Of a stretch of DNA of 64,000 nt, positions 33,070 to 42,863 are shown piece after piece (positions within the stretch are counted from its first letter, which is position 1; the number at the start of each line of letters is the position of its first letter). The translations under genes and the position numbers were made by a program. Source of the stretch: Vicia villosa. Its lineage: Eukaryota > Streptophyta > Magnoliopsida > Fabales > Fabaceae. Where the stretch lies: contig NW_026706168.1 in the NCBI RefSeq assembly GCF_029867415.1, forward strand, positions 62,001-126,000, written 5' to 3'. The notes below the pieces were generated by a model. That model was not told where the DNA came from and searched no databases. It saw only the letters and a program-made list of their open reading frames with translations.

Positions 33070-35697
33070 TGTAACACCCCAATTCTACCCAAAGCATTTA
33101 GGCAAGAAAATATCAGAGTATTTAAAATTTCATACAACACAATTAGGATGTTACACTAAGTAACCAAACAAACACCTTGAAAATAAACGGACATCACCGA
33201 TGCCAAAAGCATACACACCTGCCAATAACATGATACATAACACACGGAAGATATGAACATATATATATACGTATATCTCTCACTCTCTAAGAGGAGTTTT
33301 CCAAAATAAAGTGTTTACAATACACATCAACACATTATCACATATACATGTTCAAAGAGTCATATATAAATAAATAACAACAGACTCCCGACTCCCCGGT
33401 GTTACGTATCAGAGCGACCAACAATACCAACTGGAGAACTACCTCTTCCAAAAGACTTCCAAAGCGGCTAATCTGCAGGATGCCACTCAAGCATCAAATC
33501 AGCAGAAGGGTGAGAATATAATTCATAATGAAAGCATGACAATTATAGTAATGCCAATAAGTATCATCAAGAATCATACAACAAAGTAATCCACTCATTC
33601 AACCACAATCAATATATAAGTAATGTGACACATGAATGCTAACATAAATTATACAGACAGACAATGATGAATGAGACTCGACTATGCATATGCATGTGGT
33701 ACCAAATCCGGAGTAAAACTCCCCTTGTCATTATGACAAATACACCTTTGCCGAGCATTATGCTGGGACTTCTTTCCCTCAGGAAAATACACCTTTGTCG
33801 AGCATCAAGCTACGACTAAACGTCATCGAGCATTTAGCCCCCACTGATGACCTCTTGCCACTAGGGCAAATACACCTTTTTACCGAGCATTAAGCCCCCA
33901 CTGGTAATAATTGCCAATACAGGCCACCTGCTAATAGCATTCCGCCATTAACGTAATGAAATGTTATGCTGTGCAAATATATGACTCTATTACACGACAA
34001 CAACATCATCAACAATATAACACGGTCACATACCCACGTTACACCGTTTATATTCTATCCAAAAGGATACATCACCAATTAATAACATAGTTATCAATTA
34101 CATCACACCATAATTACCACACAGGCATTAATAAGCACACAGCACACATTCACCGTTCAAACATACTGGCCACATCGGCATAGATGAACGTATAACACAC
34201 TTATACACATCAAATTAATATTGGCCATCGGCCCACAACTTCATCAATACATAACACATATGAACATGATCTCATGTTATCGACAACTAATCACATACCT
34301 CGTACCAATACGATAACATTCACACAACACATCATCATGATTTATCATGCACTAGTTCACAAAACCATTTATGAAAATCAACCAACCACTACTACATCCT
34401 ACATCATTAACAATTACAACCAAGCACTATGATTATTTACCAATCATATCGCGCATATAAACAATTATGTGTTTTCATCAACAACACCTCATAACCAATT
34501 AATAACAATCTAACCAAGCCTATACTATCATATAGAACATCCAACTAGCTTCCTAACACTTCGAACGGCGTACGAAACGGAGCTACGGATCAAAAGTTAC
34601 AAGGTTTCAAAGTTTGGTTAATTGAACATTCTACACAACTCATCACTTGATCCTAATAAAAATAATGGAATACTACATCCTATGAATCATTTAATTAGAT
34701 AATAATATAGGTTATTGCGTTAGCTTTCCAATGCTTCGAACGGCGACAAAATCGGAGTTACGGTTCAAGAGTTATGAAGTTTCAAAGTTTTGGAAAAACA
34801 GAAAAAGCTGTCATCCGCTTCAGCTCCGCTCAGCGGACCTGGGCAGAGAAATTTCTGCAACTGAACCTCCGCTCAGCGGACCCACCTCCGCTCAGCGGAC
34901 CTGCGTAAACCCAGAAAAAAACCAGAACGAACCAGAACGGTTCCAGGCCCCTTATACCCACCAAAACCACTCCAAAACATCATTATAACACCAATACAAC
35001 ACATACAAACCATAGAAACAACCTATTATCACACTTTTCATGGTTAATTCATCAATCTATCTCAAAACCTAACATTTTACCCAAACTCAATCAAGCCATA
35101 GAAATGGAAAAGAAAGCATGATCAATCACCACAACACAACAAGGATATCATTTATTCATCATACAATCATTCTCAAACAAACTTAGATCAAACAAAGATC
35201 ACACAAGAAAATTGTGGAAATTGGAACAAGAAGAACAAGAACAAGAACAAGACTATAAGAATCATACATCCAAGATAAATTAGATTCACCCCCTTACCTT
35301 GCTATAGCAACGATCGGAACTCGAATCGGTCGAGAATCCACCAATCTACACTTTTTCCTTCTCTTTTCCTTCTTCTCCTTTCTCTCTTCTCTTCCTTTCT
35401 CTTCTTTCTTTCCTTTTTCTTTCCTTTCTTTTTCTTTCTATCTTTTTCCTTTATAAAGAAAATATATATCCCGCGGAAATGACCAAAATGCCCCTACGCT
35501 CAAATATCGTTCAAACGCCCCAAAACGCGGAATATTACCTTAATAATATTTCTAGTACCAAAAATATGAAAACCTTCAATTAAATATTAGTCCGCCATCC
35601 CGAACTAATACCGACTGAAACGACTCCAAAAACGGTAAAATTCCAATAAACGTTACAAACGTCCAAATCAACTTATACTTATTTTCCGGGCGTTACA
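33070..35697 (-). repeat. Element E: 5' LTR (2628 bp)
   Basis: The pair of 27772-30399. Differences seen: TGTAACAACC/TGTAACACCC at one end, a 1-bp indel in an A run near 34920, and CGTCAC/CGTTAC plus CTATATA/CTTATA near 35655. Contains the second set of TCCGCTCAGCGGA palindromes. Confidence 0.93.
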
Positions 35698-36159
35698 ACC
35701 ACAGCAAGAAACCCGGCATCGAACTGTTTGAGCACCTCTTCCCTAATCTTACTATCCATATCTGGTCGAACCCTTCTGCGCTTTTGCCTGACCGGCGCAC
35801 ATCCTTCTTTGAGAGGTAACCTGTGTACCACAATGTCCGTATCCAACCCCGGCATGTCACGGTATGACCAAGCAAAAATCTCTGCATACTCGTGGAGGAG
35901 CTTGATTAGCGTTGCTTTTACGTCCTTACCTAGCGTTGCCCCAATCTTAATGTTCTTGGGTTCTTCATCCGTTCCTAAGTTTATGATTTCAATGGCCTCT
36001 TGTGGAGGAAGCATGCTCTTGGATTCCTTATCCATTAACCTTGACAACTCTTCCGGAAGTTCATCGTCTTCCTCATCCTCTTCTTCGGCCTGGTTAACGA
36101 GAGCCTCGAGTTTGTATAGAGTCTCAGCAGTATTATTATCGGTGGTGTCAGAAGGTGAT
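35698..36159 (-). pseudogene. Element D: N-terminal part of the RT polyprotein
   Basis: An acidic leader (EEEDEEDDELPEELSRL) is followed by the conserved pre-RT block (FAWSYRDMPGLDTDIVVHRLPL, VRPDMDSKIREEVLKQ) as in A. E interrupts it right after DAGFLAV. The frame is open from 36167 (MCKSPSD) to the insertion. In A the matching third codon spans the splice acceptor; here the AG is AA. Confidence 0.88.
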
Positions 36160-36440
36160 TTGCACATGTTTTATGTTTTGCTTTCTTTTAGTATGCAGAT
36201 ATGAACGTGCCCTTTTTTTTTGTGCAAGAAATTTATTTGTCATTTTCGGAAAGGAAAAGAAATAAATGCGGGAAGAGACAATGTTTTCAATACCAAAATG
36301 CAAAGACAATTTTATTAATAAACTTCGAACTCGAAAACAAATGGGGCCCTTACAAACTAACTCTATTCTTCGGGCGAGGCATGAGCATTATTGTTTTTCT
36401 TTATTTTAAAAAAGAAATAAAACACACAAAAGCAAATTAC
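36160..36440 (-). other. Element D: predicted pro-RT intron with altered acceptor
   Basis: The donor on the minus strand is TCAAA/GTAATT at 36440, identical in context to A and B. The position of the acceptor AG in A (ATGTGTAG/A) and B (TTGTGCAG/A) reads ATGTGCAA/A in D (36161-36160). Splicing at this place would be lost, unless another AG is used or the ATG at 36167 starts RT translation directly. Confidence 0.6.
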
Positions 36441-39400
36441 TTTGAAATGAAAACTATCTCCGGTATCTCCAGGCTTGTCCAATTCTGAAGCTGTTCTCCG
36501 GGCCTGATTTCTCGAATGAAGTTGGACGTCCCTTCTCGAGAATCCTTGTTGGACACCATAGCCACATGTTCATACCCACCAGTCACAAAAGTTTGCATTA
36601 TTGGGGGAAATGGTTGTTCCTCCTTCTTAATGCTTGTGACCTTGGTGGGTTGGTATCCTAACCCTGAGCGGTCTTTCTTTTCCAAAACCTCTGGTAGCTT
36701 GCCCCAGCCTTTGGCATCTGCGTCTTGTAGATCCTTCCATGATGTTACCGCCCTTCTTATCTTCTCCACCGGTAGTGTGATAGCGGTTGCAATTTGTAGA
36801 GCTTGAAATGCGGTACCCAATGCTTCGTCTCCAGCCTCAATATATCTATATGAGTTTAGATTGCTGACAAATATATCCTCTTCTCCATTGATGGTCACTA
36901 TGGAGTTCCCGTTCACAAACTTTAGTTTCTAATGGAGGGTGGAGGTGACTGCCCCAGCTGCGTGGATCCAAGGGCGTCCTAGTAGGCAGGTATAAGCTGG
37001 CTCAATTTCCATCACTTGGAAATTGATGCAGAAGGTATGAGGACCAATTACAACAGGCAGATCCATTTCTCCCAACACCGGACTCAGTGATCCATCGAAA
37101 GCTTTTACCACCAGACGACTTGGTCTAACTACCAGTCCTTCTAAGGCTATCTTGTCAAGTGTTGCTTTTGGCATCACGTTTAGAGATGACCCTGTGTCAA
37201 TCAAAACTCTAGCCAGATGAGCCTTCCCACATTGCATGGAGATATGCAAGGCTTTGTTGTGTGACTTTCCTTGTAGGGGTAGCTCATTGTCACTGAAACC
37301 CAGACATGCCCCAGCAGTTAGATTGGCCACCATCCTATCAAATTGATTGACTGTAATGTCCTTAGTTACATGGGCGGCATTGAGAATCTTCATCAAAGCA
37401 TCTCGATGCCTCTCGAAGTGTATCAGTAGTGATAAGAGTGATATTTTAGATGGCGTTTGTTGCAGCTGATCTACCACCCTATAGTCACTCTTCTTAATCA
37501 AGGCAAGGAACTCCTCAGCATCCTTGTTAACAGTTTCCTTATCCTTAGGCTCAGCCTCATTACTCGGTCTCATAACAGCTTGTTCACCAGATTGTGTCGA
37601 GCTCTCATCAGGCGTTGGTTGTGCTTGCGCAGTTTTGAATATGCACCCACTACGGGTCATGCCCCCAGATCCAACGATGCTTGATACTGCAGTACTAGTA
37701 TCAGTCTCATATTCCCATGGTACCGCTTTCATCTTGTCCAAAGGATATGGTTCTCTTATTGGGATGATCTTGGTACGCTCTTGCGTAGGTATCATCACTG
37801 GTGGTCTAGAGCATGGGATAATTAATGGTTTCCTTGCCCCTTGTGCAGGTATCATTAAAGGCTCGTTTCTTTCCACCATCGCCACATATTCCTCTTCAGG
37901 GTGTTCCTCCAGTTGGATCAATCCTTGATCCATGAGCCTTTGCAAGGTGTCTTTGAAAGCTTTGTTATGTTCTAGGATAAACCCCTTTATAAGAAGATAC
38001 CTCTTAAGTGCATCTATGGGGGAGTTCCGTTGTTGAACCAACTCTTGCTCATTGACAACTTCTATTGCATTGACTGCGCCATCATGGTGTGGCATCGGAT
38101 TTGTTTTCACATTGGGTTTGTCAAAGGCGATTGCCCCTGACTCAATCAGATCTTGAACTATGTGTCTAAAAGCCCAACATTTCTCCAAGGTATGTCCGGG
38201 AGAATTGGCATGATATTCACATCTCTCATTCGGCTTGTAGTTTGGTGTGATTTTCCCTGGAGGAATAGGCGCCAGTGGTTTGACTTCCACTAAGGACTCA
38301 TTTATTAAGTACTTCAGTATCTCCTTTTTGGAAGTGGGTAGCGGGTCGAACCTCCTTTGGGGCCCTTGAAACCTATTTTGTTGTGGTGGGAGTGGCATAG
38401 TAGGCCTAACTTCCTGATGCACCACCGCATTGGTTTCTCCTTCCTTTTTCTTTGAGAAGTTGGGGGTAGGCCTCTTTGCCTGATAAGATCCAGATGATGC
38501 CCCTTGTATCTTCCCATTTTTGATTCCGTTCTCAATCCTTTCACCGATGACAACTAAGTCTGAAAACCCTGACGACACACTTCCAACCATCTTATCGTAG
38601 TATGGCCCTTGCAGTGTAGCCATAAACATATCCACCAGTTCTTTCTCCAACAAGGGAGGTTGTACTCGGGAAGCCATTTCCCTCCATCTCTGGGCATATT
38701 CTTTGAATGATTCCTCCTTCTTTTGTGACAAATTTTGGAGTTGCATCCGATTGGGTGCCATGTCCAAATTGTACTTGTATTGCTTAAGAAATGTATTAGC
38801 GAGATCGGTCCAGCTTCGGATGTGAGACTTCTCTAACTGCATATACCAGTCAACCGATGCTCCGCTCAAACTATCTTGGAAGAAATGAATCATCAGCTTT
38901 TGATCATGAGCATAGGCAGCCATTTTCCGCACATACATGCGCAGGTGATTCCTTGGGCAGGTGAGCCCTTTGTATTTTTCAAAGTTCGGAACCTTGAACT
39001 TGTGTGGAATTGTTAGATCTGGGACTAAGCTCATTTCAAAAGTATCCACGTCAAAAGCATCATACCCTTCCACAGCCTTCAGTCTCTCTTCCAGTGCCTT
39101 GATTTGTCCACTGTCCTTAGAATCCTCTCCGGAATTAGTAGAGTTCAGCTTTGGTTGGGGAACTTGGTTTGTGTCATTGGTGTCCCCATATTGCAGGTCC
39201 AGATAGTCCTCATCCCTAAGAGAATTATTGACAGGAATGTGAACTGTGCGGGATGTCCCTTCCTTCTGAACGGCAGGAATAAACCCTTCTCGGGAGGCTT
39301 CTCCCTCTTCATGAGTCGTAATAACCCTTTTTGAGGAGTGAGCATTTGCCTTGTGAGGGTCATGACCTTTAACATATCCTAGCAATGGGTTTTTATCATT

Positions 39401-39571
39401 CGGCATTTCTTCATACTGCTCCTGAACTTCCTTAGCTTGGTCTTGTTTATCCTTAAGATCTTTCATAAAGCTTAGCATTTGGGTCATTCCTCCCTTGAGG
39501 TCTTCAACAGTGCCCTTTAGTTGAGTCATTTCTTCACGAAGGGCGGCTTGATTCTGCTCTAGTTGTTCCAT
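36441..39571 (-). pseudogene. Element D: Gag-protease with one in-frame stop
   Basis: The N-terminal coiled coil (QNQAALREEMTQLKG...) is followed by the Gag domain (about residues 190-360, KFKVPNFEKYKGLTCPRNHL, FKEYAQRWREM), a knuckle CEYHANSPGHTLEKC at about residue 449, and the protease with LIDTGSSLNVMP at about residue 790. A TAG at 36931-36929 stands where A and B have CAG/CAA (STLHQKLKF). The frame then reopens without a shift to 36437, ending ...FISK before the donor site. One C-to-T change explains the stop. Otherwise the protein is complete. Confidence 0.9.
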
Positions 39572-40084
39572 CGCTTTCTTCTTCTGAGCTCTGGTCTTGA
39601 TTTGTGGTTGAGTTGCAATGGTGTGACTGGAGATGAAGATAGTTTTTGTTTTAATGTTTTAAAAAGTAAATATGATATGCATGCTATGAATGATATGATT
39701 ATGCAAAGTTTATGTCTTATCCACACTATTGTAATACACATATATATTTATATATTTATTTTTATTCCCCTTTTTTTTTTTATATATACACGCACATTTT
39801 TCTTTTTTTTTTGCACATATGTATTATGTATATATATTTTTTTGCATATGTATTTATTTTTTTCTTTTTTTTTTGTACATGTATATACACATATGTTTTC
39901 TTTTTTTTTTAGAGAGGTAAACAAGGTTGGTGAATATTTATAGAAACGATGAATAACGAAAAAGAAACACACTTTATTGAAAGAAAACACTAAAAAAAAG
40001 AACTCCATTGTTGGTTAACAAAGATAGAAATTGAAATAACAAATTGAAAATACTTGGAATGCAATAAAAGGAAAAAGCCTAAAG
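39572..40084 (-). other. Element D: ORF1-gag spacer with T-rich tracts
   Basis: 513 bases with long T/A-rich tracts on the plus strand (39745-39910, many T8-T10 runs and TATATA). Several frames stay open because of the low complexity. I see no gene. Confidence 0.7.
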
Positions 40085-42079
40085 CTAAGAACGCCTTTGG
40101 ATGTCTTCTTTGAACTTGTCCACCATATCTCTACAAAGCTCCATGAACTCCTTAACCTCCTTAGGAAGGATAACAAGAGATGACTCCGCCTTTGCCAAAC
40201 TCCTTGGAATGTCTAGGATCAAGTCATTGCACAAATAAACCAACTTATCATAATTATCGCGGCATTTTTCGTAGTCTTTGAGCATCTTGGGAACCATACT
40301 CACGTGCTCATAAGCAGTAGAAACAATTGTGTATTGTCTTTCCCAATAATCCCTTTCATCCCTCGCAGCATCACATAACTCTTTTTGCCTTAGTAGTAAT
40401 TGCCTAAGCACAGCCAAAGCCTGAAGTTCTCTATGACGCTCATCAGTGCGCTGTAAAAGTGCTTCTTCCGCGGTTAACCTCCTTGTGCGTTCTTCTTGTC
40501 CAGCATTGCGAGCCTCTTGAAGATCAAACTTTAAATCCCTTATTTCCACTTCTTGGTCCTTAGTTCTGTCCGTTAATTCAAAGACCACAGCTTCTAGATT
40601 TTTCTCGGATTCCGCTTTGTCATGGGATGCCTTTTCATAACGCCTCCACCATCTTGCAATCTCTACATCCGCTTGTGCCAACCTTTCATTATGTGATTCT
40701 AGATTAAAATTAGCACTTAGAACTCCCTCGGTTGCACGCTTTCTTTTACTCCTTTGCCTATCATTTTCTTCTTTCATCGCTTGGAGTTCTTGATTTTTCT
40801 CTTTAAGGTCAAAGCGTAGTTGGCTCCTTTCATTAGTAAGTAGATGCAAATCAAGTTCTAATTTCTCTTTCTCCTTTTGGGACGCCTCTAGGGCAGCCCT
40901 GATTCCTTCTATCTCTTCGATGGATAAAGGAACAGGATCAGGAGAATCAGGCTTGTAGGCGGGATCCACAACAAAAGGAAGCAAGACTTTCTTAACTCTT
41001 TCTTGAACCCAGGCGGTATAAGATGCTTTTGCAATTACATTCTTTGGCCCAAAGTCTCTCCTTTGAACATTGCTCCAAGCTTGAATTACTTTTTTCCATG
41101 TTCTTGGTTCACCTTTCCCATTGTCATGCAAAATTAATTCTTTAATACGTTGCTCGGAAGGTTCCTTATCCATGGAATGACCCAATTGACGTAGTGCTAA
41201 AGTAGGATTATAATTAATACAACCAAGAGTTCCTATTAATGGCACATTGTTGAATTCTCCACATTTGTAAATAACCTTATCTGAATTCAGCTTTCTTGCA
41301 TACCATAGAATAGAGTCCGCTTTAAGAGCCCTTAATTTTTGAGACCAATCGTTCCTAGTCAATTCTTTGATAAAGCAACTAGCTTTGTAGAGATGGGAAG
41401 TCAACCAAGAATAGAGCAAATGAACGCAACAAACTAGCACTCCTCTCTTTCTTTCATACCTCATATGAATAGCATAGTAAATGTTAGCGAGGATAGTCGG
41501 AGTTGGATCTTTGTCAAAAAGCCTAAAAGAAGTGAAAGCATGAATAGCGGTAGGATCAATATAGTCAATATTCTTTGGCAATAAAACAACACCGAAAACC
41601 AAGAGAGCTAACACATGTCCACAAATGTCCCATTGTTTCCTTTGAGCAAACATTAGCGCTTTATTTTCTAAATAAGATCTTTTGATCCCATACACCTCTC
41701 CCTCAGTTTTATAATTAGCTTTTAATTCCGCAGCGGACATTCCCAAAGCCTTTTCTAAATCTGAAAAGTCAACTTCCTTACCCACACCAGTATAGAATTC
41801 CTTTTTTATCCTCGAGAAACCCAACATAGCATCCATTTCTTCTAAGGTAGGAGCTAACTGAAAATCCTGGAAAGTAAAACATCTCAAAGGTGGATCATAG
41901 AATTGTACCAAAGCGGTGATAGCTTCCTCTTGTACTTTTACCCTTAGCAAATCCAATATATTTCCATAGCGGATCTCAAACCTATCCAAAGCACCTGATG
42001 GTAATTTCTCTTTGATTATCTTCAATTTCTTGATGTCTGGAGTAGAAACAGTAAAGTGGACAATTTTCTTCGTACTCAT
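40085..42079 (-). CDS. Element D: ORF1 protein (Ogre upstream ORF), intact and long
   Basis: 664 codons from MSTKKIVHF (42079). The frame extends upstream to 42250, but that part is hydrophobic low-complexity translation of the leader and does not align with A. The globular domain (about residues 15-330) shares VQFYDPPLRCFTFQDFQLAPTLEEM, LALLVFGVVLLP and GCINYNPTLALRQLG with A and B. The C terminus (about 340-600) is a long coiled coil (ALEASQKEKEKLELDLHLL, RTKDQEVEIRDLKFDLQEAR) with a basic RSKRKRA stretch that could act as a nuclear localisation signal. It is about 155 residues longer than A's ORF1. Function unknown. Confidence 0.9.
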   Translation of the reverse strand: MSTKKIVHFTVSTPDIKKLKIIKEKLPSGALDRFEIRYGNILDLLRVKVQEEAITALVQFYDPPLRCFTFQDFQLAPTLEEMDAMLGFSRIKKEFYTGVGKEVDFSDLEKALGMSAAELKANYKTEGEVYGIKRSYLENKALMFAQRKQWDICGHVLALLVFGVVLLPKNIDYIDPTAIHAFTSFRLFDKDPTPTILANIYYAIHMRYERKRGVLVCCVHLLYSWLTSHLYKASCFIKELTRNDWSQKLRALKADSILWYARKLNSDKVIYKCGEFNNVPLIGTLGCINYNPTLALRQLGHSMDKEPSEQRIKELILHDNGKGEPRTWKKVIQAWSNVQRRDFGPKNVIAKASYTAWVQERVKKVLLPFVVDPAYKPDSPDPVPLSIEEIEGIRAALEASQKEKEKLELDLHLLTNERSQLRFDLKEKNQELQAMKEENDRQRSKRKRATEGVLSANFNLESHNERLAQADVEIARWWRRYEKASHDKAESEKNLEAVVFELTDRTKDQEVEIRDLKFDLQEARNAGQEERTRRLTAEEALLQRTDERHRELQALAVLRQLLLRQKELCDAARDERDYWERQYTIVSTAYEHVSMVPKMLKDYEKCRDNYDKLVYLCNDLILDIPRSLAKAESSLVILPKEVKEFMELCRDMVDKFKEDIQRRS

Positions 42080-42842
42080 CCTTCCTACACATCCACCAAC
42101 AAAACACAATCTTACCAAAATATATATATACATATGTGTACTATTTTTTTTGTGGATAAGACCTGATGAGAATGCAAATGATAGATGATGCATGCAAACA
42201 TAAAAATAGAAAAATAATACAGACATATAAAACACAACAAAAAAAAACAATTAACATGATATTTCAAAGAACCCAGGTTCATAGGTTCGACGTAGGGGGG
42301 CTCTTGGGAGCCAACCTTTTTATGGGGGTTCTAGAAGGTCTCATGGGGTCATTCGTAGCCTCCGAGACTTTTTCGTCTCTTCGGATTTTGGAACAACTCA
42401 TTTTATCCATGAGGTTCGAATTTTTGGGGTAGGTTCCCGGAGAGATCAGCTAAGTATCCAGTCCAGCCCTCCACAAAGTCAAGCTTCGTTTCGGACCTTT
42501 CCAAATACCTAACCCACTCCGAGTGGAGTTATCAGTGAGATTCGTAAGGCGATTCATGTCCCCTTTTGGTCTCAAAGTTAACTCCCACACTTAAGGTTTA
42601 ACCGACATGAAAATAGAGCAAAATATATAATAATAAAGGCAAATATTTTCAGGCAGATAAAAACATAAAATAAATAAACAAATAAATAATTTAATGTTAT
42701 TAAAAGATAAACCTCCCCCAAACCCTAAATATGGCAAATTTGCCAATCCTAAAATGCGCCACAAACCCTAAACCACAAACCACGAGCCATAAACCTAAAC
42801 CCACTCAAGCCTTAGGAGCATAATAATTAACCTAATAGTGTT
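42080..42842 (-). other. Element D: 5' untranslated leader
   Basis: Non-coding leader between PBS and ORF1. I did not find the GCCGGTAATAT stem-loop of A and B here. Several CCCTAAA/CCTAAAC words at 42715-42800 are scattered, not a telomere array. Confidence 0.65.
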
Positions 42843-42861
42843 GTCCCCAGCAGAGTCGCCA
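42843..42861 (-). other. Element D: primer binding site (tRNA-Arg type)
   Basis: The minus strand reads TGGCGACTCTGCTGGGGAC two bases after the LTR end. It complements the plant tRNA-Arg 3' end with one mismatch. Confidence 0.88.
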
Positions 42862-42863
42862 GC

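Larger units (their letters stand above)
27772..35697 (-). mobile_element. Element E: short Ty3/gypsy element with chromovirus-like remnants, minus strand, nested in D's RT
   Basis: The element is 7926 bp with two 2628-bp LTRs (27772-30399, 33070-35697). A tRNA-iMet PBS next to the right LTR and a purine tract next to the left one set its orientation to minus. I see only about four differences between the LTRs. The 2670-bp interior has no usable ORF but keeps frameshifted RNase H and integrase remnants of chromovirus type. It therefore looks like a non-autonomous (LARD-like) derivative that moved recently using proteins from elsewhere. Confidence 0.92.

Noticed and set aside
39745..39943. Hydrophobic ORFs over the T-rich tract (39563-39943 and neighbours)
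   Set aside because: Low-complexity T/A runs read as Phe/Tyr/Ile in several frames; this is D's ORF1-gag spacer.
42079..42250. 57-residue N-terminal extension of D's ORF1
   Set aside because: Hydrophobic translation of the AT-rich leader that does not align with A's ORF1; MSTKKIV at 42079 fits the conserved start.
42700..42800. Telomere-like CCCTAAA words
   Set aside because: Only a few scattered words in D's leader, no array of the heptamer.
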